From: Gammaproteobacteria bacterium
Lineage (GTDB): Bacteria > Pseudomonadota > Gammaproteobacteria > Pseudomonadales > Pseudohongiellaceae
DNA length: 17,807 nt
Direction: 5' to 3'
Assembly: GCA_003556835.1 (NCBI GenBank)
Contig: PWQG01000183.1
Location: forward strand, 1 to 17,807
The notes below the pieces were generated by a model that was not told the origin of the DNA, made no database searches, and saw only the letters and a program-made list of their open reading frames with translations. Of the stretch, positions 1-7,881 are shown in pieces (position 1 is the first letter of the stretch; every line of letters starts with the position of its first letter). The translations under genes were made by a program, and so were the position numbers.

Positions 1-34
1 CAACTGCAACAGAACTGAAAAAAGGTACCGGACC

Positions 35-1048
35 ATGCAGAACTATGACGTCTACGGTATCGGCAACGCACTGGTTGACAAGGAATTCCTGGTCGACGAA
101 GGCTTCTTTGCCCAGACCGGAATTAAAAAAGGGTTCATGACCCTGATTGAAAAGGATGAACAGCAGGCGCTGCTGGAGCAATTGCAGCGGCAGTACGGAC
201 TGCGCAAACGCGCCGGGGGCGGGTCTGCGGCCAACACACTCTACGCGCTCAGCCAGTTCGGTGGCACTGCCTTCTATTCCTGCAAGGTCGCCGCCGATGA
301 AACCGGCGACTTCTATGTGCAGGAGCTCGGCAACCACAACATTGAAACCAACCTTGGCCCGCAACGTGAAACGGGCACCACGGGTCGATGCCTGGTCATG
401 GTGACCTCGGATGCGGAACGGACCATGTTGACTCACCTGGGCATTTCCCAATCGGTGTCACGACAGGAGCTCAAGCCGGAGGCGCTGGCGCGCTCGGAAT
501 TTGTCTACATCGAAGGTTATCTGGTGACCTCGGACACGGCACGGGATGCCGCCGTGCATCTCAAGAAGCAGGCCCGTGAGCAGGGTATCCGCACCGCCTT
601 CACTTTCTCGGACCCGGCCATTGTCGAGTACTTCCGGGATGGCATCGACGAAGTGCTCGGCGAGGACGGCGTGGACCTGCTGTTCTGCAATGAAAAGGAA
701 GCACTGAGCTGGAGTGGCGAGGCCACGCTGGAAGCGGCCGGCCGCAAACTCGAAGGCATCGCCGCACAGTTCGTTATCACCCTTGGCGCCCGTGGCGCCC
801 TGATCTTTGATGGCGAGCAATACCTGAGCGTCAAGCCACGCCAGGTGAAGGCCGTGGACAGCAATGGGGCTGGCGACATGTTCGCTGGCGCCTTCCTGTA
901 CGGCGTCACCCAGGGTTTTGGCTTACATGCCGCCGGGGAGCTGGCCAGCCTCGCGGCCGCCACAACCGTATCGCACTACGGGCCACGGCTTACACTGGAA
1001 CAGCATCAGGAAGTGCTCGCCGACTTTCAGCGCGAACACAGGCTTTGA
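35..1048 (+). CDS. Adenosine kinase, PfkB/ribokinase family
   Basis: Predicted cytosolic sugar or nucleoside kinase of 337 residues, the usual length for the PfkB family. The N-terminal signature is visible as GGGSAANT (residues 61-68). The C-terminal ATP/anion-hole signature is DSNGAGD (275-281), with Asp281 as the expected catalytic base; the family consensus is DTxGAGD, so Thr is replaced by Ser. CNEKEA (218-223) is the usual NxxE-type region. The start MQNYDVYGIGNALVD is typical of bacterial adenosine-kinase-like members, which phosphorylate adenosine to AMP for purine salvage. AAGG a few bases upstream of the ATG is a plausible ribosome site. The gene stands alone and converges on dnaJ. 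Family assignment is firm. Substrate is inferred from overall resemblance; another nucleoside or sugar remains possible. Confidence 0.85.
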   Translation: MQNYDVYGIGNALVDKEFLVDEGFFAQTGIKKGFMTLIEKDEQQALLEQLQRQYGLRKRAGGGSAANTLYALSQFGGTAFYSCKVAADETGDFYVQELGNHNIETNLGPQRETGTTGRCLVMVTSDAERTMLTHLGISQSVSRQELKPEALARSEFVYIEGYLVTSDTARDAAVHLKKQAREQGIRTAFTFSDPAIVEYFRDGIDEVLGEDGVDLLFCNEKEALSWSGEATLEAAGRKLEGIAAQFVITLGARGALIFDGEQYLSVKPRQVKAVDSNGAGDMFAGAFLYGVTQGFGLHAAGELASLAAATTVSHYGPRLTLEQHQEVLADFQREHRL

Positions 1049-1055
1049 ACGAAAA

Positions 1056-1087
1056 AAGGGCAGTCACTGAATGCAGTGACTGCCCTT
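1056..1087 (-). terminator. Intrinsic terminator of the grpE-dnaK-dnaJ cluster
   Basis: A perfect 14-bp inverted repeat (arms 1056-1069 and 1074-1087, loop AATG) lies between the convergent adenosine kinase and dnaJ genes. Read on the minus strand it ends in a T-run (the A-tract at 1052-1057), so it should stop dnaJ transcripts. On the plus strand no T-run follows, so it may act only weakly on the adenosine kinase transcript. Confidence 0.85.
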
Positions 1088-1105
1088 GGGCAGCAAATCA
1101 TGCTT

Positions 1106-1121
1106 TCCCGCCCGGGCGGGA
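1106..1121 (-). other. 16-bp GC-rich palindrome after dnaJ
   Basis: TCCCGCCCGGGCGGGA is a perfect 16-bp palindrome lying 4 nt past the dnaJ stop codon and upstream of the terminator. In RNA it could form a 6-bp stem with a CCGG loop, giving two hairpins in tandem at the mRNA 3' end. A role in 3'-end protection is only an inference. Confidence 0.45.
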
Positions 1122-1125
1122 GACG

Positions 1126-2244
1126 TCAGGTGCGCAGCTCGTCGACAAACTTCTTGACGCCGTCAAACCAGGAGGTCTTGCGAGGTGATTGCTTACGCCC
1201 CTCACCATCACCGATCTCCTGGAATTCATGCAGCAACTCTTTCTGCCGTCGGGTCAGCTTGACCGGGGTTTCCACCACCACGCGACAGAGCAGATCACCC
1301 GGAGGGCCGCCCCGCACTGAAGTCACACCTTTACCACGCAATCGGAACAGCTTTCCGGTCTGGGTTTCAGGCGGAATCTTCAACTTCAGGCGGCCGTCGA
1401 GGGTAGGCACTTCCAACTCTCCACCAAGGGCTGCATCAACAAAGCTGATGGGCACTTCGCATTGCAGGTTGCGTCCGTCACGCTCGAAGAACTTGTGTTC
1501 ACGGACCGAGACCTGCACATAAAGATCCCCCGGAGGACCGCCGTGCATGCCCATCTGGCCTTCGCCGGTCAGGCGGATACGGTCGCCGTTGTCGACACCG
1601 GCAGGTACCTTCACGGACAGGGTCTTCTGCTCTTCCACCGCACCCCGGCCATGGCATTTGCCGCAGGGGTTCTTGACCTGCTTGCCACTGCCACCGCAAC
1701 GCGGACAGCTCTGCTGCACGGAGAAAAAGCCCTGCTGCATCCGCACCTGTCCCATACCATTACAGGTGCCACAGGTTACCGGTTCGGAACCGGGCTCGGC
1801 GCCGGAACCATCACATTCCTCACATTCGACGGCTGTCGGGATACGGATCTTGGCGGTGGTGCCCTTGACCGCGTCCTCGAGGCTCAACTCCAGGTTGTAG
1901 CGCAGGTCGGCGCCCTTGCGGACCCGGCTGCGACCACCACCCCGGGCACCACCAAAAATGTCACCAAAAATATCGCTGAAGATGTCACCGAAATCTCCGG
2001 CACCGGCACCGCCCTGGGGATTCACACCATCGTGACCGAACTGATCGTAGCGCCCCCGTTTTTGATCGTCGGACAGCACCTCGAAGGCCTCATTGGCTTC
2101 CTTGAACTTGTCCTCGGACTCCTTGTTCCCCGGATTGCGGTCTGGGTGGTGTTTCATGGCCACGCGTCGGTAGGCTTTCTTGATCTCGGCCGCCGATGCA
2201 TCGCGTGACACACCCAGCACTTCATAATAATCTCGTTTCGACAT
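1126..2244 (-). CDS. dnaJ: Chaperone protein DnaJ (Hsp40)
   Basis: Co-chaperone that delivers unfolded clients to DnaK and stimulates its ATPase. The protein has 372 residues, close to the E. coli length. The J-domain occupies about residues 1-70, with the HPD motif at 33-35. A Gly/Phe-rich linker containing repeated DIF motifs follows. The zinc-finger domain has all four CxxCxGxG repeats (CEECDGSG, CGTCNGMG, CPRCGGSG, CGKCHGRG). Two C-terminal beta domains complete it. The start was set at MSKRDYYEVLG rather than at an upstream in-frame codon, because the J-domain begins there and AGG lies just upstream. It is the last gene of the grpE-dnaK-dnaJ cluster, 128 bp after dnaK, and is followed by a strong terminator. 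Confidence 0.98.
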   Translation of the reverse strand: MSKRDYYEVLGVSRDASAAEIKKAYRRVAMKHHPDRNPGNKESEDKFKEANEAFEVLSDDQKRGRYDQFGHDGVNPQGGAGAGDFGDIFSDIFGDIFGGARGGGRSRVRKGADLRYNLELSLEDAVKGTTAKIRIPTAVECEECDGSGAEPGSEPVTCGTCNGMGQVRMQQGFFSVQQSCPRCGGSGKQVKNPCGKCHGRGAVEEQKTLSVKVPAGVDNGDRIRLTGEGQMGMHGGPPGDLYVQVSVREHKFFERDGRNLQCEVPISFVDAALGGELEVPTLDGRLKLKIPPETQTGKLFRLRGKGVTSVRGGPPGDLLCRVVVETPVKLTRRQKELLHEFQEIGDGEGRKQSPRKTSWFDGVKKFVDELRT

Positions 2245-2284
2245 GGTACCTGTTCTCTGTGATTCCGGAGACTTGTCGCAGAAA

Positions 2285-2326
2285 GCAGAAAATCGTGTAG
2301 CGCCGCAGCTCAACACGATTTTCTGC
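2285..2326 (-). other. Long hairpin in the dnaK-dnaJ spacer
   Basis: Perfect 14-bp inverted repeat, GCAGAAAATCGTGT (2285-2298) and its complement (2313-2326), around a 14-nt loop that can itself pair AGC with GCT. It lies in the 128-bp dnaK-dnaJ gap, about 40 nt before the dnaJ start. There is no T-run after it on the minus strand, so it does not look like a normal terminator. It could be an RNA-processing or stability element that tunes dnaJ relative to dnaK. That role is an inference; the repeat itself is directly visible. Confidence 0.7.
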
Positions 2327-2372
2327 CATGATCGCTGATGTCAGGCTGCCCCGCCGGGGGACAGCCGCCTCA

Positions 2373-4319
2373 TCAATCCTGCTTCTTGTCATCATCCTTG
2401 ACTTCTTCGAACTCGGCGTCCACGGCATCTTCCGCACCCGCATCGCCCGTGTCATCGGCACTTTCCGCACCGGCCTGCTGCCCTGCGCCATCCTGGCCCT
2501 GCTGCTCGGCATACATTTTCTGCGCCAGCGTGGAGGAGGCTTCGGTCAGGGCATTGGTCTTGGCCTGGATATCCTCCAGATCATTGCCCTTGATGGCTTC
2601 TTCCAGATCGCTGACCGCTGATTCGATCTTCGCCTTCTCATCCGCGTCCGCCTTATCACCGGCGTCCTCGAGCGTCTTCTTCGTAGCGTGGATCAGGCCA
2701 TCGGCGGTATTACGGGCTGTCACCAGCTCCTCGAACTTCTGGTCATCCGCCGCATGGGCTTCGGCATCCTTGATCATCTGATCAATCTCTTCATCCGACA
2801 GGCCACTGGAGGCCTTGATCACGATGGACTGCTCCTTGCCGGTCGCCTTGTCCTTGGCCGATACGTTCAGAATGCCGTTGGCGTCCAGGTCAAAAGCCAC
2901 CTCGATCTGGGGCACGCCACGCGGCGCCGGTGGAATGTCGGCCAGATCAAAGCGACCCAGCGACTTGTTCTGCGCGGCCTGTTTACGCTCACCCTGCACC
3001 ACGTGAATGGTGACAGCACCCTGGTTGTCGTCGGCTGTCGAGAATACCTGTGTCTTCTTGGTCGGGATGGTGGTGTTCTTCTCGATCAGGTGACTGGTCA
3101 CGCCACCCAGGGTCTCGATACCCAGTGACAGCGGCGTCACGTCGAGCAGCAGCACGTCGTTGACATCACCCGCCAGCACCGCACCCTGGATTGCAGCACC
3201 CATGGCCACTGCCTCATCCGGGTTCACGTCCTTACGAGGTTCTTTGCCGAAATAATCAGTCACTTTCTTCTGTACCAGCGGCATGCGAGTCTGACCACCC
3301 ACAAGGATGATCTCATCAATCTTGCCGACGTCCAGGCCTGCGTCCTTCAGGGCCACCTTGAGCGGCTCCAGGGTACGATCAACCAGGCCTTCCACCAGGG
3401 ATTCAAACTTGGCACGAGTCAGCTTCTGCACCAGGTGTTTCGGTCCACTGGCATCCGCCGTGATGTAAGGCAGGTTGATTTCTGTCTGCTGTGAAGAGGA
3501 AAGCTCGATCTTGGCTTTTTCCGCCGCTTCTTTCAGACGCTGCAGGGCCAGGGGATCATTTTCCAGGTTCATGCCGGACTCTTTCTTGAACTCCTCGACA
3601 AGATAGTCGATGAGTTTCTTGTCAAAGTCCTCGCCGCCGAGGAAGGTGTCACCATTGGTCGACAGCACCTCGAAGGTGTGCTCCCCGTCAGTTTCCGCAA
3701 TCTCGATGATGGAGATGTCAAAGGTGCCACCACCAAGGTCGTAGACCGCAACGGTGCGATCACCGGACTGCTTGTCCATGCCGTAGGCCAGTGCGGCCGC
3801 AGTCGGCTCGTTGATGATGCGCTTGACCTCCAGACCGGCAATGCGGCCGGCGTCCTTGGTCGCCTGGCGCTGGGAATCGTTGAAGTAGGCCGGCACGGTG
3901 ACCACCGCTTCGGTGACCGTTTCACCGAGGTAGTCTTCGGCCGTCTTCTTCATCTTCTTCAGCACCTGGGCTGAAATCTGCGGCGGCGACATTGTCTCGT
4001 CGTTGACCTTCACCCATGCATCCCCGTTGTCGGCCTTGACGATTTCGTAAGGCACCATCTTGACGTCTTTCTGCACTACGTCGTCTTCAAAACGACGGCC
4101 GATAAGACGCTTGATGGCAAACAGCGTGTTGTGCGGGTTTGTCACCGACTGGCGTTTCGCGGGCTGGCCGACCAGTGTCTCACCGTCTTCGGTGTAGGCA
4201 ATGATGGACGGCGTGGTGCGATCGCCCTCGGCATTCTCGATGACCTTGGACTTGCCGTTTTCCATGATTGCCACACAGGAATTGGTGGTACCCAGGTCAA
4301 TGCCTATAATCTTTCCCAT
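2373..4319 (-). CDS. dnaK: Molecular chaperone DnaK (Hsp70)
   Basis: ATP-dependent Hsp70 chaperone of the cytosol, working with DnaJ and GrpE. The protein has 648 residues. The N-terminal ATPase domain opens with GIDLGTTNS (residues 6-14) and contains the phosphate-binding GGGTFDISI segment and GGQTRMP. The hydrophobic interdomain linker DVLLLDVTPLS (around residue 390) leads into the substrate-binding domain. The C-terminus is the acidic EEVKDDDKK tail seen in proteobacterial DnaK. The start was set at MGKIIGIDLG, preceded by a GGAGAG ribosome site; the in-frame extension upstream is not conserved-looking. It lies between grpE (119-bp gap) and dnaJ (128-bp gap), all on the minus strand. Confidence 0.99.
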   Translation of the reverse strand: MGKIIGIDLGTTNSCVAIMENGKSKVIENAEGDRTTPSIIAYTEDGETLVGQPAKRQSVTNPHNTLFAIKRLIGRRFEDDVVQKDVKMVPYEIVKADNGDAWVKVNDETMSPPQISAQVLKKMKKTAEDYLGETVTEAVVTVPAYFNDSQRQATKDAGRIAGLEVKRIINEPTAAALAYGMDKQSGDRTVAVYDLGGGTFDISIIEIAETDGEHTFEVLSTNGDTFLGGEDFDKKLIDYLVEEFKKESGMNLENDPLALQRLKEAAEKAKIELSSSQQTEINLPYITADASGPKHLVQKLTRAKFESLVEGLVDRTLEPLKVALKDAGLDVGKIDEIILVGGQTRMPLVQKKVTDYFGKEPRKDVNPDEAVAMGAAIQGAVLAGDVNDVLLLDVTPLSLGIETLGGVTSHLIEKNTTIPTKKTQVFSTADDNQGAVTIHVVQGERKQAAQNKSLGRFDLADIPPAPRGVPQIEVAFDLDANGILNVSAKDKATGKEQSIVIKASSGLSDEEIDQMIKDAEAHAADDQKFEELVTARNTADGLIHATKKTLEDAGDKADADEKAKIESAVSDLEEAIKGNDLEDIQAKTNALTEASSTLAQKMYAEQQGQDGAGQQAGAESADDTGDAGAEDAVDAEFEEVKDDDKKQD

Positions 4320-4393
4320 AATCTTGTCTCTCCACTTTTGGCTGCCCGACAGCTCGATGCCGGTAGCAGTGATTGGCTTTATGCTTGAAGCTC

Positions 4394-4422
4394 TATATTG
4401 GTTCGCCGCGGCCAATTTCAAG
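4394..4422 (-). promoter_or_regulatory. Possible second sigma-32-like promoter before dnaK
   Basis: In the grpE-dnaK gap, on the minus strand, CTTGAAA (4416-4422) matches the sigma-32 -35 consensus exactly. CCAATATA (4394-4401) follows after 14 bp as an imperfect match to CCCCATNT. It would place a start about 65-70 nt before dnaK and allow dnaK-dnaJ to be expressed without grpE. The -10 box is weak, so this is tentative. Confidence 0.35.
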
Positions 4423-4438
4423 CCACCGGCCGGATGTC

Positions 4439-5053
4439 TCACACGTTTTCGTCAATTTTCCCCGAGGGTGCACGCGACACGATGACACGAGCGGGACGAA
4501 TCACCCGCCCGTTCAGGCTGTAGCCTTTCTGCATCACCGCAACAATCGAATTCGGTTCCAGCTCGGCACTTTCCTGCGTGGTCATGGCTTCATGCTGTTG
4601 CGGATCGAAGGGCTCGCCCTGCGGGTCGATCTGCACCACATTGAATCGGCCCAGGGCGTCGAGGAAGCTTTTCAGGGTCAGTTCCACCCCGTCGTACAGC
4701 GCCTTCACAGCCTCATTGTCCCGATCGCGCACGGCCTCCAGGGCCCGCTCCAGGTTATCAATGACCACGAGCAGCTCACCGATCAGTTTTTCCTGACCGA
4801 ATTTATGTGCCTTCTCCACCGCCTGTTCGGTGCGGCGCTGCATGTTCTGCACATCGGCCCGCGCACGCAACACCTCATCGCGCTGCCGGCCGGCCAGATC
4901 CTCGGCTTCTGCCAGGCGCCTGAGCGCTTCGTCAAGCGTCAGCCCCTCCGGATTCCCGAGTTCTTCTTCAGGAGATACAGATTCATTATCCGCCTGCAGG
5001 CTCTCTTCTTCCCGCGCGTCCATGCCTTGTTCCCGGTTTTCGTTGTCGCTCAT
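4439..5053 (-). CDS. grpE: Nucleotide exchange factor GrpE
   Basis: Cytosolic dimeric co-chaperone that releases ADP from DnaK. The protein has 204 residues, close to the family norm. The first 40 or so residues are acidic and low in complexity. A long charged helix follows, containing RDEVLRARADVQNMQRR, typical of the GrpE coiled-coil stalk. The C-terminal beta-rich head contains FDPQQHEAM and the ending GRVIRPARVIVS, both family signatures. The start was set at MSDNENREQG; the in-frame region upstream overlaps the sigma-32 promoter and the recN start, so it is not coding. GGTGGGGAG lies immediately before the ATG. It is the first gene of the heat-shock cluster. Confidence 0.97.
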   Translation of the reverse strand: MSDNENREQGMDAREEESLQADNESVSPEEELGNPEGLTLDEALRRLAEAEDLAGRQRDEVLRARADVQNMQRRTEQAVEKAHKFGQEKLIGELLVVIDNLERALEAVRDRDNEAVKALYDGVELTLKSFLDALGRFNVVQIDPQGEPFDPQQHEAMTTQESAELEPNSIVAVMQKGYSLNGRVIRPARVIVSRAPSGKIDENV

Positions 5054-5101
5054 CTCCCCACCTTGTACTGGTCTGCCACTGATGAATTCGCTTTCCGCCC
5101 T

Positions 5102-5129
5102 ATATGGGGCCGACAGCACAGGATTCAAG
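5102..5129 (-). promoter_or_regulatory. Sigma-32 heat-shock promoter of grpE
   Basis: On the minus strand the -35 CTTGAAT (5123-5129) and the -10 CCCCATAT (5102-5109), spaced about 13-14 bp, match the RpoH consensus (CTTGAAA, CCCCATNT) almost perfectly. They lie about 50 bp upstream of the grpE ATG. This predicts heat-induced transcription of grpE, and probably of dnaK and dnaJ by read-through. Confidence 0.88.
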
Positions 5130-5179
5130 CCCCGTTGAACAATCGCGGCGCGGTAACTGGCGCATGCGCAGACATGCTG

Positions 5180-5185
5180 TAGAAT
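5180..5185 (+). promoter_or_regulatory. Possible -10 box for recN
   Basis: TAGAAT lies 33 bp before the recN start. The -35 at the right distance (CTGGCG, 5157-5162) is poor. No full CTGT-N8-ACAG LexA operator was found between 5054 and 5218, although recN is SOS-controlled in E. coli. Confidence 0.3.
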
Positions 5186-5218
5186 TGAGGATATGAGGAA
5201 AGGCCACGGAATCCGATT

Positions 5219-6913
5219 ATGCTGCAGCAGCTGACCATCCGGAATTACGCCATTGTCGACCAGCTCGACATCGAGTTCAGTGCCGGACTCACCGCTGTCA
5301 CGGGTGAAACCGGTGCCGGAAAGTCCATCATTCTCGGCGCGCTTGGCCTCACCCTGGGTGACCGCAGTGACCGGGATGCCGTGCGCGACGGCAGCAGCCG
5401 GGCCGACATCAGCGCACGCTTTGATACCACGCGCCTGCCCGGCGCCCGGCAATGGCTGACCGAACAGGCGCTGGACTCCCCGGAAGAACCCGACGTCTGC
5501 CTGCTGCGCCGCACCGTCAATGTCGAGGGTCGCTCCCGTGCCTGGATCAATGGAATCGCAGTCAACCTGCAGTCGCTTAAAACCATCGGTGAGATGCTCA
5601 TCGACATTCATAGTCAACATGAGCACCAGTCCCTGCTCAACCGCAACGCCCACCAACGACTGCTAGACGACTACGCCGGCCAACAGGAACCGGCCCGGGA
5701 GCTGCGACGGATCAGTCAGCAGTGGCGCCGACTCGGCCAGGAGCTGCAGGCCATCGAAGAGCAGGCGGACGCGGAATCCGCCCAGCACCAACTGATCCGC
5801 TACCAGGTCAACGAACTTGACGAGCTGGCCCTGCAGGAAGGCGAGCTGGAGCAACTGGAAGCCGAATACCGTCGCCTGAACAATGCCGATCATGTGCTGG
5901 CCGATGCCCAGGCCGTGCTGGACCTGTGCAGCGAGAGCGAGGAGCACAATCTGTTGTCTGGACTGAACCGCGCCCTCTCACTGATTCCTGCAGAACAGGA
6001 TGCCGGGCCCTGGGCCGAGTCAGTCTCCGAGATGCTCGGCTCTGCCCGGATACAGGTCGAGGAAGCAGCCCGCGAGCTGCGCCGGCACATCGATGACTTC
6101 GAACGTGACCCGGAGCGGCTCGAAGCCGTCAACCAGCGCCTGGCCCATATCCATCAACTGGCCCGCAAGCACCGGGTGGCGCCGGAACAACTGCAACTGC
6201 ACCATGCCCAGCTCCAGGAGCAATTGGGGGACGGCACCCGCAACGAGGAAAAATGCGAAGCATTACGCGAACAGATGCAGTCGCTGTCCACAGACTACGA
6301 GCAGAAGGCCTCGGCATTGAGCCGAGCCCGTCAACATGCGGCTGTAAAGCTGGCCAAGCAGATCAATCAGCAGCTCAACACACTGGGAATGGCCGACGCA
6401 CAGCTCAAAGTCCAACTGGAAGCCGACCCGAGTGATCAATTACCGCCCGGTGGAAGGGAGCAGATCGAGTTCCTGGTCAGCACCAATGCGGGCCAGACTC
6501 CCCGTCCCCTGATCAAGATCGCCTCGGGCGGTGAACTGTCGCGGATCAGCCTTGCCATACAGGTCATCACGGCACTGACTTCGGAGACACCGACCCTGGT
6601 GTTTGACGAGGTGGATGTGGGAATCGGTGGCAGTGTCGCCCGTTCCGTGGGCAAACTGCTGCGCCAGCTGGGCGAGCGCAGCCAGGTGCTGTGTGTGACC
6701 CACCAACCACTGGTGGCAAGCCTGGGACATCAACACCTGTTTGTCAGCAAGAAAGGCGACAACGGCTCCGGTACGGGCACACGGATACAAACGCTGCGCC
6801 AGGAGCAACGGGTCGAGGAGATCGCCCGTATGCTGGGTGGCGACGCCGATGCCGCCGACTTCAGCAGGGAATCACTGGCTCATGCCGAAGAGCTAATGGC
6901 ACAGCCCGCCTGA
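5219..6913 (+). CDS. recN: DNA repair protein RecN (SMC-like ATPase)
   Basis: SMC-family ATPase acting in recombinational repair of double-strand breaks in the cytosol and nucleoid. The protein has 564 residues, near the usual 550-560. The Walker A motif is GETGAGKS (residues 29-36). The middle is rich in Glu, Gln, Leu and Arg and should form the antiparallel coiled coil. The C-terminal half of the ATPase has the ABC signature SGGELSR (436-442) and Walker B LVFDE (460-464), followed by VTHQP. The start MLQQLTIRNYAIVD fits the family. The gene diverges from grpE, as RecN and GrpE genes often neighbour each other in gammaproteobacteria, and ends 8 bp from the fur stop codon. Confidence 0.97.
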   Translation: MLQQLTIRNYAIVDQLDIEFSAGLTAVTGETGAGKSIILGALGLTLGDRSDRDAVRDGSSRADISARFDTTRLPGARQWLTEQALDSPEEPDVCLLRRTVNVEGRSRAWINGIAVNLQSLKTIGEMLIDIHSQHEHQSLLNRNAHQRLLDDYAGQQEPARELRRISQQWRRLGQELQAIEEQADAESAQHQLIRYQVNELDELALQEGELEQLEAEYRRLNNADHVLADAQAVLDLCSESEEHNLLSGLNRALSLIPAEQDAGPWAESVSEMLGSARIQVEEAARELRRHIDDFERDPERLEAVNQRLAHIHQLARKHRVAPEQLQLHHAQLQEQLGDGTRNEEKCEALREQMQSLSTDYEQKASALSRARQHAAVKLAKQINQQLNTLGMADAQLKVQLEADPSDQLPPGGREQIEFLVSTNAGQTPRPLIKIASGGELSRISLAIQVITALTSETPTLVFDEVDVGIGGSVARSVGKLLRQLGERSQVLCVTHQPLVASLGHQHLFVSKKGDNGSGTGTRIQTLRQEQRVEEIARMLGGDADAADFSRESLAHAEELMAQPA

Positions 6914-6921
6914 GGCAGCTT

Positions 6922-7341
6922 TCAGCCCTTCTGACACTCGGAACAGATGCCATACAGATACAGGCTGTGGTCGGTGATCTCGAAGCCGAACTTGGTGGCA
7001 ATTTTCTCCTGTTGCCGCTCGATCACCTCATCATAGAACTCTTCCACCCGGCTGCATTTGCTGCAGACCAGATGATCATGATGGGTATCCGGTGTGAGTT
7101 CGAATACCGACTGCCCTCCCTCAAAGCGGTGACGCGTCACCAGGCCGGCACTCTCGAACTGGGTCAACACGCGGTAGACAGTGGCCAGCCCCACATCCTC
7201 GTCAGCCTCGATCAATGCCTTGTAGACATCCTCGGCGCTCAGATGGCGGGTCTCGGAGTTCTCCAGCAACTCGAGGATCTTCACCCGGGGCAATGTGACT
7301 TTCAGTCCCGCCTTGCGCAGTTCTTGATTCTCGGTGGACAT
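6922..7341 (-). CDS. fur: Ferric uptake regulator Fur
   Basis: Iron-responsive repressor of 139 residues, slightly shorter than E. coli Fur. The N-terminal winged helix includes the recognition-helix stretch GLATVYRVL (51-59). The metal-binding dimerisation half has HHDH (87-90) and two CxxC pairs (Cys93/96 and Cys133/136). The start was set at MSTENQELRKAGLK, with AGGAG about 8 nt upstream; the longer in-frame version is not supported. It is transcribed divergently from bamE, a conserved arrangement also seen in Pseudomonas and Xanthomonas (omlA-fur), and convergently with recN. Fur-family identity is certain. Fur rather than another paralogue is supported by this context and by the HHDH motif. 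Confidence 0.95.
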   Translation of the reverse strand: MSTENQELRKAGLKVTLPRVKILELLENSETRHLSAEDVYKALIEADEDVGLATVYRVLTQFESAGLVTRHRFEGGQSVFELTPDTHHDHLVCSKCSRVEEFYDEVIERQQEKIATKFGFEITDHSLYLYGICSECQKG

Positions 7342-7383
7342 ACGACTCCTAATAGCCCGAACAAGTGGTGCAGCGGGCTGATG

Positions 7384-7412
7384 TTCCACCCGCCGATCAT
7401 CTGCGTTATTAT
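7384..7412 (+). promoter_or_regulatory. Candidate sigma-70 promoter of bamE
   Basis: The -10 TATTAT (7407-7412) has 5 of 6 consensus bases. It is spaced 17 bp from a weak -35 TTCCAC (7384-7389), and both lie in the divergent fur/bamE spacer. A Fur-box-like stretch (7395-7413, 11 of 19 matches to the classical consensus) overlaps the -10. Both calls are tentative. Confidence 0.4.
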
Positions 7413-7445
7413 GCCGACTCTGGCAATCCGAGGGAAGTTCCGCTC

Positions 7446-7844
7446 ATGAAAACACAGATTACCGGCATTACTCTGATCAGCGCAGCGTTGCTGCTCGGTG
7501 CCTGCGCGTCCATCCCCACACCCCAGTTCCCGGGGGTCTACAAGATTCCCATCTCCCAGGGCAACATCATCACCCAGGACATGATCGATCAGCTGGAACC
7601 GGGCATGACCCGCCGCCAGGTGAATTTTGTCATGGGCACGCCACTGGTGCGCGACCCGTATGACCAGGATCGCTGGGACTATGTCTTCAATTACCAGCCT
7701 GGCGGTGGTGTGCGGGGTCAGGAACGGGTCACCCTGTATTTCGAGAACGACCGCCTGGACCGCTTCGAGGGTGATTTCGAACCGGGCGAGGATTCCGCCT
7801 GGGCCAGGGTCAGCGCCGCACAGAACGAGGAAAGCAGTTCCTGA
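7446..7844 (+). CDS. bamE: Outer-membrane assembly lipoprotein BamE (SmpA/OmlA)
   Basis: Small lipoprotein of the BAM complex, which folds beta-barrel proteins into the outer membrane. It has 132 residues. A signal peptide ends in the lipobox LGAC, with the lipidated Cys at residue 20. The mature part shows the SmpA/OmlA features: YKIPISQGN, then LEPGMTRRQVNFVMGTPLV, then WDYVFNYQPGG, and VTLYFENDRLDRFEG near the end. The start was set at MKTQITGITL, preceded by GAGGGAAG; the upstream in-frame extension lies in the promoter region. The gene diverges from fur and is followed after 37 bp by a zur-like gene on the same strand. Confidence 0.95.
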   Translation: MKTQITGITLISAALLLGACASIPTPQFPGVYKIPISQGNIITQDMIDQLEPGMTRRQVNFVMGTPLVRDPYDQDRWDYVFNYQPGGGVRGQERVTLYFENDRLDRFEGDFEPGEDSAWARVSAAQNEESSS

Positions 7845-7881
7845 TCGCTTTCGCCTGGCATGCAGTCCATACTGAGCTGAG

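Noticed and set aside
2222..2329. Short minus-strand ORF (about 35 codons) starting in the dnaK-dnaJ gap and overlapping the dnaJ start.
   Set aside because: No ribosome site, and most of its length is explained by the hairpin and the dnaJ start; no recognisable protein features.
5054..5218. Searched for a LexA operator controlling recN.
   Set aside because: Only isolated CTGT and ACAG half-sites; no CTGT-N8-ACAG palindrome found.
6905..6921. Possible bidirectional terminator between recN and fur.
   Set aside because: The gap is 8 bp and the only palindrome (GCCTGAGGC) is too short to form a stable stem.
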